64,000 nucleotides of DNA from Streptomyces griseochromogenes (GTDB taxonomy: Bacteria > Actinomycetota > Actinomycetes > Streptomycetales > Streptomycetaceae): assembly GCF_001542625.1 (NCBI RefSeq), contig NZ_CP016279.1, positions 5,270,001 through 5,334,000 on the forward strand, read 5' to 3'. The first letter of the stretch is position 1. Each line of letters begins with the position of its first letter. The notes under the pieces were generated by a model. The model did no database searches. It saw only the letters and a program-made list of their open reading frames with translations, and was not told where the DNA came from. Both the position numbers and the translations under genes were made by a program. Shown here piece by piece: positions 8,142-15,607 of this stretch.

Positions 8142-10096
8142 CACTGCTCGGCCTCCGCGTGCGCATCCCACACCCCGAACCCGCTGCCCTCGGCGGTCGC
8201 TTGGCCACCGGCCTTGTCCCCGCAGGCGTCGCGCACCGCACCGCTGACGATCCCGCCTGTCGCCGCCTTCTCCCCGGCCGCCCCGGCACTGCGGCCGGTC
8301 GTCTCGCTGGCGGGCCTCGCGCAGGCGCCGCGTCGCGCGAGGATGCCGCCGATGCGGCGTCGGACGGTCTCGTCGAAGGGGCGCAGCGCGTGCTCGCCAT
8401 CTGCCCACCCGATCGCGTGCAGCAGGCCGTCGGGCAGCCGGATGAAGACCTGCCGCAGGTCGTAGGGGTGGTGGTGGACCTCCCACCGCTGGCCGCGGCG
8501 GCGGTGTTCGTCCAGGCACGCATCGTCGTAACGGCGCCCGCCCAGCCGGATGCCGGATTCGGTGAGCGCGCACCGGCGGGCCGGAAGCAGTTCGCCATAG
8601 TGCTGCCCGGCCAGCGGCAGCGGCACCATCCCGGCCGCGCCCAGCAGCACATCCCACATCTCCTGCGGAGTCAGCCCCGCCCGGGACAGCAGCGGGTGGC
8701 GCAGCTGCTCCTGGGGGCGGTGGTGCCAGAAGGCGGTGATCCATTCGTCCAGCAGGTCCTGCAACTGCGGCACACTCCAGTACGCCCCGCTCTCCTTTTC
8801 CGCCGGGGCGAGCGGCCGGGCCGCAGCGGCGGCGTGCCGTGTGAACAGGCCGGCGAGAACTTCCAGCGTGCGCAGTGCACCGCGGTGGGCGCCCGCCGTC
8901 CGGGGTGGGGCCGGCTCCAGGCTGATGCCGAGGCTTTCGCACACGGTTAGGACGGTGGAGGTGACGGCGGCCGGCCCGCGGTCGACGACGAGCGTCTCGG
9001 GCACGGCCGCCGGACGCGCCGCGGTGGCCTCGATCCGGGCGGGCAAGGACATCAGTCGCCGGGGCGGCCCGCCCGCGTGGGCCTGCTCCAGCAGGGCGGG
9101 CCAGCCCGGGCGCAGCGGCCTGGGCACGGCCATCTCGGCCAGCAGCACCGACAGCTCTACCGGCCCGCTCTGCTGAGGGTGCAGCACGGCGGCCAGCACG
9201 CAGCCGCTCGCCCCGTCCAGCGCGGCCGTCACCGCCACCTCCACCGCACTCCCGTCCTCGCCCACCGCGCCGATTCCCAGGCGGGCGGTGGCGACATGCA
9301 CCCGCTCTGCGGGCCGCAGCGCGGCAGGCGGGCCACCGGTCCGGCCGGGGCTGGTGGCGGTGCGCGCCGGGCTGCCGGGCGGCTCGGCCGGATCCGCCAG
9401 CGCCTTCACCAGCCGATACAGCGACGAGCGGGCGGGTAACTGGACCCGGCCCGGCCCGTGGGTGTCCGCCACGATCTGTTCGGTCAGCTCGATGACCTGT
9501 TTGGTGGTGGTCTTCGACCGGCCCCGGCACCGGCGCAGGGCCTCCAGCACGGCGCTCACCACTCGCTCATCGGTACGCCCGGTAGGGGACGGGGCGCGCA
9601 GGTGGCGCTTGTCGACCAGCCCCCACAGCCCCTGCCTGCCGTAGACCAGCCGCATCCGCTGCACCGTGGTCCGGCTGACCCTGGCCCAGCCCAGCCCTGC
9701 GAGCTCCTGGGCCTTGGCGTGCTCGCGCTCGGCGAGGGTGAAGCGCTGCGGGTCGTACTCGGTCCGGGGCACACCGCTTTCGGGGCCGCCGGGCAGCCCG
9801 GTCTCGACCTCGCGGATGTGCCGCTGCCAGGCCAGGGCCCGCTCCTGCGCCGCCAGCGGCACCGTCTCCCACAGTGCCGGGGCAGGCGGCGCCGCGGCGG
9901 CTGTGCCGATCACCGAGAAGCCGGGCGCGGCCACCAGGCGGGCGGCCACGACGCAGGCGGCGGCCCCGTCGTCGGCAGCCAGGTGTACCCGGCCGTCGAC
10001 CTGGGCGGCCACCTGCCAGGTGCGGTCTTCGAACGTGACCTGCGCGCCCACCTCAAGATGCCGCCCACCGGGGGCGGTTGCGCCGTGTCTGCTCAA
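8138..10096 (-). CDS. TnsB-like paralogue with destroyed DDE triad (operon 1)
   Basis: A 652-residue protein collinear with the TnsB encoded just downstream, sharing 'ALAWQRHIRE.ETGLPGGP', 'TDERVVSAVLEALRR', the wHTH segment and the Mu-C tail ending 'EAEQW'. The catalytic site is lost: the first Asp is Ala (A269, in VHVATARLG), the middle Asp is kept (D372, VVDRG), and the Glu position is Leu (L409, GALRTL in place of AVERTF). The frame is otherwise intact, with overlaps of 4 bp to the upstream tnsA-like gene and about 4 bp to tnsB, so it looks maintained rather than decayed. I infer a structural or DNA-binding partner of the active TnsB, for example one binding a particular element end or the telomere. 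A recent inactivation is the alternative. Confidence 0.85.
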   Translation of the reverse strand: MSRHGATAPGGRHLEVGAQVTFEDRTWQVAAQVDGRVHLAADDGAAACVVAARLVAAPGFSVIGTAAAAPPAPALWETVPLAAQERALAWQRHIREVETGLPGGPESGVPRTEYDPQRFTLAEREHAKAQELAGLGWARVSRTTVQRMRLVYGRQGLWGLVDKRHLRAPSPTGRTDERVVSAVLEALRRCRGRSKTTTKQVIELTEQIVADTHGPGRVQLPARSSLYRLVKALADPAEPPGSPARTATSPGRTGGPPAALRPAERVHVATARLGIGAVGEDGSAVEVAVTAALDGASGCVLAAVLHPQQSGPVELSVLLAEMAVPRPLRPGWPALLEQAHAGGPPRRLMSLPARIEATAARPAAVPETLVVDRGPAAVTSTVLTVCESLGISLEPAPPRTAGAHRGALRTLEVLAGLFTRHAAAAARPLAPAEKESGAYWSVPQLQDLLDEWITAFWHHRPQEQLRHPLLSRAGLTPQEMWDVLLGAAGMVPLPLAGQHYGELLPARRCALTESGIRLGGRRYDDACLDEHRRRGQRWEVHHHPYDLRQVFIRLPDGLLHAIGWADGEHALRPFDETVRRRIGGILARRGACARPASETTGRSAGAAGEKAATGGIVSGAVRDACGDKAGGQATAEGSGFGVWDAHAEAEQW

Positions 10097-10995
10097 CTTG
10101 CGTGCTGCTCCTGCCCCTTGTCGCCTGCGGCCGGGCCGGGGGAGACGACAGTGTGCTCACCCAGCGGTCTCTCAAGGTCTGCGGTCAGCCGCCCGCCCCA
10201 CAGCGCGTGGTAGAGCACCGGCAGCGCCGTGAGGATCTCGCCCGCCGCCGTAGCCCCGGCCATCAGCGGCCGCGGGGCGGCGAACGCCTCGAGCACCGCC
10301 TGCTCAAGGCCGCCTGCGTCCCGGTGGCGGGGGTGGCGGTAGCCAGCCAGCCACCGCACGTTCGCCGCCACCACCTTCTCCGGCGGCACCAGGCGCCGGT
10401 AGGTGAACCCCACCGCCGCACACGCCGCGGCAAGCACCGCGGCGGCGCGCCCGGCCCGGCCTGCGGAGGGCTCGGAAGTGGCGGGACAGTCGGCGAGCAG
10501 GGCGCGCCCGTCGGCGTAGCGGGCGAACAGCTGGGGCACCCACGTCAAAACCCGCCTGCTGTCCGGATCACGCCAGATCAGCCGCACCGGCCGCGCCGAC
10601 AGCCCCACCACCTGCGGATCGCGGTCCAGGACCATCAGCTGCGTGCACATCGCCTGTGAACCGTGCATCACATGCCGCCCGGTCGTGGCCGACCACCACC
10701 AGCCCGGCCCCCACCGCCGCCCTGGCACCACCGGGAACGGTGCGACCGGCGCAAGCTGTTCGAAGCGCACCGCCACGGCTGCCTCGACCCAGCGGCGCTG
10801 CACCGGCGTGCTGTCCGCCCCGGTGAACTCCGCCTCCACCGTGCCCGGTTCCGGCACTTGCGTGAAGGCGGATAAGCCAGCCTCCGCGCCGTCCTGGCTG
10901 CTGTCGATGATCACGTACTCCACACAACGCCATGCCTGCCCTGTTGCGCAGGAGAACCGGCCGGTAACCGCAACCTCGGTACCACCGCCGGACAT
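10093..10995 (-). CDS. TnsA-like protein, nuclease residues apparently lost (operon 1)
   Basis: A 300-residue protein. Position and the pattern 'DRDPQVVGLSARPVRLIW' followed by 'VLTWVPQLFARYADG' match actinobacterial TnsA-like endonuclease subunits, whose active site normally includes an acidic residue in the first helix and the Asp of a 'PDF' motif. Here the PD motif reads PQ (D to Q), no Glu sits in the expected helix (GSQAMCTQLMVLDRD), and the final strand reads LLADCP with no Lys. TnsA makes the 5' cuts in cut-and-paste Tn7. A dead TnsA would imply replicative cointegrate transposition or a purely structural role. It overlaps the next gene by 4 bp (10093-10096). The fold call is from motif pattern only. 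Confidence 0.65.
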   Translation of the reverse strand: MSGGGTEVAVTGRFSCATGQAWRCVEYVIIDSSQDGAEAGLSAFTQVPEPGTVEAEFTGADSTPVQRRWVEAAVAVRFEQLAPVAPFPVVPGRRWGPGWWWSATTGRHVMHGSQAMCTQLMVLDRDPQVVGLSARPVRLIWRDPDSRRVLTWVPQLFARYADGRALLADCPATSEPSAGRAGRAAAVLAAACAAVGFTYRRLVPPEKVVAANVRWLAGYRHPRHRDAGGLEQAVLEAFAAPRPLMAGATAAGEILTALPVLYHALWGGRLTADLERPLGEHTVVSPGPAAGDKGQEQHAS

Positions 10996-11000
10996 TCACC

Positions 11001-11023
11001 GCGCGGCACCCAGGGTGCCGCGC
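11001..11023 (-). promoter_or_regulatory. Perfect 10-bp hairpin abutting the tnsA-like start codon
   Basis: GCGCGGCACC and GGTGCCGCGC pair perfectly around a 3-nt loop. Five bases (GGTGA) separate the stem from the ATG at 10995, so the only Shine-Dalgarno-like bases touch the hairpin. It lies in the 156-bp gap between the long tniQ and the tnsA-like gene, the only sizeable gap in the operon. Folding would limit ribosome access or act as an attenuator. There is no U-run, so a simple terminator is less likely. Confidence 0.45.
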
Positions 11024-11151
11024 GCGGGCACCGGTGTCAGTGCGGAGTCCTGCACTTTTTGCCCCGCCGCGCGGCCTCGGCCCGGCAACGGCTCGTCGGC
11101 GCGCCAACCGGCCGCAGTGCCCGGGCCGCTTCCCGGCCGCCGCCGGTTGTG

Positions 11152-12540
11152 TCAGTCCTCGTCCTGGCCTGCGGCGAGCACCGAGGCCAGCTCCTGGGCG
11201 GGCAGGCGCGACCAATGGGCGACTTCCTGAAGCGACACCCCGGCGGTGACGGCCGCGGTGGCGGTGTGCACGAGGGCCTGGTCGATCAGGGCGGCACTGT
11301 GGCTGAGGTGCTCCAGCAGTGTGCGGGCCACCTCGGCGGTAGTGCCGCTGTGCACGCCGCGCAACTCCACCAGCTGCTCCCGGGCCTCGTCGACCAACTG
11401 CGTGATGTGGAACCGGTGTTCGGCGCTCACTGTGGCCCGCCACCGGGTGCGCGAGCCACCCGACTGCTGCTCGGCCGCCATCACGCGCAGCTGGCCGGCC
11501 ATCGTGGCGGGCTGCTGTTCCCGCTGCAGCCGCCACGGATCGTCCCTCCACCCGGGCGGCCCGCCTTCACCGCGCCGCTGGCGGATGACCGCGCCCATCC
11601 AGGTGAGCAGCGGCCCGCCGTAGTCCACCGCGGACAGCGGGCCCAGCCAGCCCCGTCCCACCCGCTCGCCCAGCCGGCGGCAGAACGCCCCGTCGGCGGG
11701 CAGCGGCCGCGGCCGCCCGGCGCCGCTGTCCCTCCACACCAGCTCGGCCATGGCCGGCTCCAGCAGTGCCTGCGTCACGGCCACGACCTCGGGGAAGATG
11801 GCCGCGTCCCGGTCCACGATCCGCCACCGCTGAAGATCCGTTCCCGCGTTGCCGCCCGCCAGCCGGTGCAGCCTGTGCGGCCAGATCTCCTCCTGCTCCC
11901 AGTGCAGGGCCTCATCCCACCACCGGGCCACGACCGCGTGCGCCAGGGCGAACACCTGACCGGGCTCCGCCGCGGCCCGCCCCGCACGGCGCGCCACCCC
12001 CGCCCACTGCCGCTGCGCCGCAGCGACTTCCGGGAGACCGTGCAGGTCGAGGTGTTCCAGCGGCTGGTCGGCGTCGGCGTCCAGCAGCCACCGCCCGTGC
12101 CGGACACACACCCGCTGCCAGCGCGGCAGATACCGCACCGCCCGCACCGTCTGCCCGGTACGCCGCGCGGTGCACGACCGGCAGGCGAACGCCGCTTCGC
12201 CCGCCACCGCGCCCGCCGCCCGCCACCGCGCCTGCGCCAGGGCGGCCTCCCGGCCGGTGCTGATCTTGGGATCATCCACGGTGAAAGCGGGCAGCGCGTG
12301 CGCCAGCACCGCCGGCTCGACCCCGCACAGTTCGGCGAGCACAGCCCGCCCGGCTTCGTTGAGCACGATCTCCGCATCGGCCCGCACACCGCCGCTGTCG
12401 TTGCGGGCGGGGGAGTTGCGGCACGTCCACAGCCGCAGCACACCGGCAGCCGGCAGGCCGTAGTGGTCCGCGGCCCGGTTGATCAGTGACGAGGTCAGCT
12501 CCCCGGCCAGCGGCACGGTCCGTAACGCTCCTGCTCTCAC
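11152..12540 (-). CDS. tniQ: TniQ-family protein, long form (operon 1, proximal)
   Basis: A 462-residue TniQ-like protein. The N-terminus reads 'PLAGELTSSLINRAADHYGL', the TniQ pattern of a Ser/Thr-Ser before a Leu-rich helix. A zinc motif CxxC...CxxH follows (CRSC, then CVRH within about 30 residues), and the rest is a helical region rich in Trp and Arg. The start is a GTG with a GGGGAGAG ribosome binding site. It begins 50 bp after the tpg stop, with no visible terminator between, so it may share a transcript with tap-tpg. The longer size suggests a TnsD-like sequence-specific target selector. Placed next to telomere genes, a telomeric or subtelomeric target is an attractive inference. Confidence 0.8.
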   Translation of the reverse strand: MRAGALRTVPLAGELTSSLINRAADHYGLPAAGVLRLWTCRNSPARNDSGGVRADAEIVLNEAGRAVLAELCGVEPAVLAHALPAFTVDDPKISTGREAALAQARWRAAGAVAGEAAFACRSCTARRTGQTVRAVRYLPRWQRVCVRHGRWLLDADADQPLEHLDLHGLPEVAAAQRQWAGVARRAGRAAAEPGQVFALAHAVVARWWDEALHWEQEEIWPHRLHRLAGGNAGTDLQRWRIVDRDAAIFPEVVAVTQALLEPAMAELVWRDSGAGRPRPLPADGAFCRRLGERVGRGWLGPLSAVDYGGPLLTWMGAVIRQRRGEGGPPGWRDDPWRLQREQQPATMAGQLRVMAAEQQSGGSRTRWRATVSAEHRFHITQLVDEAREQLVELRGVHSGTTAEVARTLLEHLSHSAALIDQALVHTATAAVTAGVSLQEVAHWSRLPAQELASVLAAGQDED

Positions 12541-12590
12541 AGCTCTCCCCTGACGCCCTGTCCTGCTTCCTGCCCCGGCGCACTGATCGC

Positions 12591-13148
12591 CTACAGCTCG
12601 AACTGCAGGTCGACGATGTCCTTGAGTTCCACTTCGAGGCCGTGGGCACGGCGGCCGCCGTCGCGGAAGTACACCTCACCCAACGCCTCGGCAGCGAGCT
12701 CGCGGAGGTCGTCCTCGTCGACGCCTGCTTCCTGGGCTTGAAGGAGGCGGGCGGCGTGCCGGGGCGGCAGGGCGAGGGTGAGGTGACGCACGCGGGCCTG
12801 GTCGGTGCTGCCGACGGCGGCGGTGTAGCCGAACCTCGCCTGCACATCGATCATGATGCCGCTCGTGGTGGCCGCGGCCTGTTTCGCCTTCGCCCTGATC
12901 TGCGGCTGCCAGCGCACGCGGACCTCACGCTCGAGGCGGTCGGCGAGCTCCGGCCGGGGCCTTTTGATCTGGTTCTTCACATACCGCTCCACCGTGCGCT
13001 GGCTGATGCCGAGCAGCTCGGCCACCGGCATCGTCCGGCCGCCGTGCTTCTTGAGGAGGTAACGCATCCGCGCCCCGGCGGACTTGGGGATGGGCCGCGT
13101 GAACGCGCCCTGCACCGCCCTGTCGAGTTCTTCCCCGACCGTGACCAT
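12591..13148 (-). CDS. tpg: Telomere terminal protein Tpg
   Basis: A 185-residue protein, the usual Tpg length. It has the family opening 'LDRAVQGAFTRPIPKSAGAR', an HTH segment 'AELLGISQRTVERYVKNQI' and the C-terminal 'EALGEVYFRDGGRRAHGLEV'. Tpg is covalently attached to the 5' ends of Streptomyces linear replicons and primes end patching. The start is the ATG at 13148, preceded by GGAGAG, which gives the family N-terminus; an in-frame start further upstream would add 26 unrelated residues overlapping tap. The stop of tap lies 13 bp upstream. It proves a linear-replicon context, though such genes can also ride on mobile elements. Confidence 0.95.
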   Translation of the reverse strand: MVTVGEELDRAVQGAFTRPIPKSAGARMRYLLKKHGGRTMPVAELLGISQRTVERYVKNQIKRPRPELADRLEREVRVRWQPQIRAKAKQAAATTSGIMIDVQARFGYTAAVGSTDQARVRHLTLALPPRHAARLLQAQEAGVDEDDLRELAAEALGEVYFRDGGRRAHGLEVELKDIVDLQFEL

Positions 13149-13161
13149 CGGCGTAACTCTC

Positions 13162-15414
13162 CTACTCTCCAGTGTCCTTGGCGGTGACCTCGCCGGTCTT
13201 GATGTAGCGGGCGAGGTTGGCGACATGGCCGTCGGCGCCGAGCTGTTCGAGCACGTCAGCCCCCCACAGCACGCTCTGGGTGCCCTCGTGCTTGACCATC
13301 CCGGGCGAGACGCCGAGCCGGAACGAGCCCGGCACGGTCTTGCCGTCGGCTCCGTAGGGCAGGACGTCCAGAGGGCTGGGCCCGTCGGCCGCGTACACGG
13401 CGCAGTCGGAGAGGACCGCGACCGGGTAACGGCCGGTGGCCGCCGCCAGGTGGAGCATCTTGCGGTGCATGTTGACCCGGGCCCGGGAGATGACGGTCGC
13501 GCGGATGTCCGGCCGCCAGGTCGGCCGCGCGAGGGCGGGCCAGGCCTGCCCCGGCTTCCAGCCGCCCCCGCGCGCCTTCTCCTGCAGCTTGCCGATCCCG
13601 CCCTTGACGGTCATCTTGACCGCGTCCACCACGATCCCCAGCTCCGGATCACGGCTCTTGTAGCCGTCCATCGCCTGAAGGAACTGGTGCGGGGGCAGCT
13701 TCTCCGCGACGCCGAGGTCCGCCATGGTGGCGACGTAGGCATCGCGCAGCCGCTTGTACCAGCCGTCCAGGAGCCGGCCGCTCTCCCGGCGCAGCCAGGC
13801 CTCGACGGGGGTGACGTCGTAGCCGAGCTCGACGGCGTAGGCCACGGTGGGCGTGGCATACCAGGCCGGACCGGTCGGGCGCCGGCCGCTCGGCGTGAAA
13901 GGGCTGGGCAGCAGGCCGGCGTCGAGGTCGCGCCACTGCTTGCCGACCTTCACCCGGGACAGGTCGACGTGGGAGAGGTCGACCAGCCAGGAACCGGGCA
14001 CCGCTGGGTCGAAGACCGGATCGGTGACGTGCTCGGGTGGCGATGACAGCCCGACGACCGCACCGTTGGCGGCTGCACCGAAGGCCAGGTTCACATCCAG
14101 ACCGACCAGGTGCCCCTGCATGCACTCGGCGTCGGTGAGGTCCCGCGCCCAGTCGTAGGCCTCCTCGAACAGCCGCTCGTCGGGGCCGCGCACGTGGAAG
14201 CGGGGCAGATGGGCCAGGACGGGGTGTCCGTCGATCGCCTCGCACGGCGCCGGGTCTACCGGCTCCGTGCCCAGTGACCCGGGCCGGTGCTCGCGGTGCC
14301 GCCTGCCGTTCTCGTCCGGCTCGCTCGCGCGGGTCGGCGGGTTGAGCGCGGTCATCAGCTGCAGCCCCGTCACGGCCGTGGAGCCGACCGGCGTCATCAC
14401 CCGCTGCGCGTACACACCCAGCACCCGGGCGAGCTCAGGCGGCGGCAACTGGGCGGCGTGGCCCCAGGCGCGGTCGTCCAGGGCGCGCCAGGAGGGGATG
14501 CACAGTTGTACGCACTGGCGGCGGCTGCCGTGGGCGGGGCGGTAGATCCGCGCCCACGGCCCCAGCCCGCGCTTGGTCAGCTGCCAGTCGGCGCGCTCAA
14601 GCTGCTTGATGACCTTGTGTCCTTCCGGCAGCCGCCCGGCAAGCCGCTCGGCCTCGGACAGGGCGGCGGGCAGGCCGTAGCGCTCGCACGCCGCCTCGGT
14701 GAGCACCAGCAGCGGGTCGCCGTCCTTGCCCGAGCCGTGCAGCTTCTCCGACCCCAGCCGTGCCTCGGTGAGCGTCCACTCCACCAGCGCGGGCAGGGAT
14801 TTGGCGGGCACGTCCAGGATCAGGCCGCCGATGCCGTACCCGGTCACGTTGCGCTCGGTGTCGGCGTCGAGAACGAGCAGCGGACCGTGCGCGTACGCAC
14901 CGCCGGGCGCGGGTGTGTGGGCCGCAGCGGCCTTCGACGCACCCGGGCGGCGTGATCCCTGCGACGGCCGGGCGGCCCGCGCCGGACGCGATGCGGCTCC
15001 CGGCGCGTGAGCGGCTGCGGGCGAGACGGACGGGGCGGCGGGTGTGGCCACGGGTGTGGTCACGGCCGCAGCCTCAACAGCCCCGCCCCCGGGCCCGGTC
15101 GTTGCCGTGGGTGCCGGGCCGCTGAACGCCGTCGGTGCCGGGGCCTCCTCCTGCAGGGCGGCGGTGCTCCCGGCGGCGGGGTAGAGCTGTGCGAGCTGCT
15201 TGAGCAGGCGCGCGTACGGCTCCCGCTGCGGCGGCCGCGGCTCCGTTTTGCCTGACTCCCAGGCGCTGACGGTTGCCCGCCGCACGTCCAGGGCGGACGC
15301 CACCTCGTCCAGGGTGAGCGCGTGGGCCTGGCGCAGGCGCTTGCGCTCCGCCGGGGGCGGCAGCGGGGACCGGGACGCGACCAGCGCGTCGACCGCATCG
15401 AACAACTCGGACAT
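13162..15414 (-). CDS. tap: Telomere-associated protein Tap
   Basis: A 750-residue protein, close to the length of characterised Tap proteins. An XRE-type HTH lies at about residues 20-75 (LTLDEVASALDVRRATVSAW), followed by an Ala/Pro-rich linker (about 85-150) and the conserved Tap body containing 'VTGYGIGGLILDVPAKSLP' and 'HLVGLDVNLAFGAAANGA'. Tap binds the folded 3' telomere overhang and recruits Tpg for end replication. It heads the minus-strand run tap-tpg-tniQ-tnsA-tnsB-tnsB-tnsC-tniQ. The ATG at 15414 was chosen because it gives the HTH a short lead; the frame is open further upstream but only with low-complexity sequence. Confidence 0.95.
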   Translation of the reverse strand: MSELFDAVDALVASRSPLPPPAERKRLRQAHALTLDEVASALDVRRATVSAWESGKTEPRPPQREPYARLLKQLAQLYPAAGSTAALQEEAPAPTAFSGPAPTATTGPGGGAVEAAAVTTPVATPAAPSVSPAAAHAPGAASRPARAARPSQGSRRPGASKAAAAHTPAPGGAYAHGPLLVLDADTERNVTGYGIGGLILDVPAKSLPALVEWTLTEARLGSEKLHGSGKDGDPLLVLTEAACERYGLPAALSEAERLAGRLPEGHKVIKQLERADWQLTKRGLGPWARIYRPAHGSRRQCVQLCIPSWRALDDRAWGHAAQLPPPELARVLGVYAQRVMTPVGSTAVTGLQLMTALNPPTRASEPDENGRRHREHRPGSLGTEPVDPAPCEAIDGHPVLAHLPRFHVRGPDERLFEEAYDWARDLTDAECMQGHLVGLDVNLAFGAAANGAVVGLSSPPEHVTDPVFDPAVPGSWLVDLSHVDLSRVKVGKQWRDLDAGLLPSPFTPSGRRPTGPAWYATPTVAYAVELGYDVTPVEAWLRRESGRLLDGWYKRLRDAYVATMADLGVAEKLPPHQFLQAMDGYKSRDPELGIVVDAVKMTVKGGIGKLQEKARGGGWKPGQAWPALARPTWRPDIRATVISRARVNMHRKMLHLAAATGRYPVAVLSDCAVYAADGPSPLDVLPYGADGKTVPGSFRLGVSPGMVKHEGTQSVLWGADVLEQLGADGHVANLARYIKTGEVTAKDTGE

Positions 15415-15446
15415 GGGGCACCTCCGCCTCCACTCTACCCCATGAA

Positions 15447-15489
15447 CCGTACTTATTGCGTACGGATAGCGTCCATTCTGCGTACGGAT
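15447..15489. promoter_or_regulatory. Repeated GTACGG operator-like sites in the tap/helicase divergent promoter region
   Basis: TGCGTACGGAT occurs at 15457-15467 and again at 15479-15489, 22 bp (about two helical turns) apart. The first copy also pairs with an upstream CCGTAC (15447-15452) as an inverted repeat with a 7-bp spacer. The sites lie 33-75 bp upstream of the tap start and about 120-160 bp upstream of the helicase start. Tap carries an XRE-type HTH, so autoregulation from these sites is a reasonable inference. No clean -35/-10 pair is called. Confidence 0.45.
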
Positions 15490-15607
15490 GAAGGGTGTGG
15501 GTGGTAGGGTCCCGATCGGAGGGCGCCCTTTTCGGAAGGTCTCACCGCCTCCCCGGTCCGCCCGCCGCCCGGATGCCGCCGCCTGCTTCGGATCGAGGAA
15601 GAGCTGT

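Noticed and set aside
6042..9530. A 1,162-codon version of the intact tnsB
   Set aside because: The first ~460 codons are an out-of-frame reading of the upstream TnsB-like gene, with Arg/Gly-rich nonsense. Homology to TnsB starts only at about 8141, where a GTGA overlap is present.
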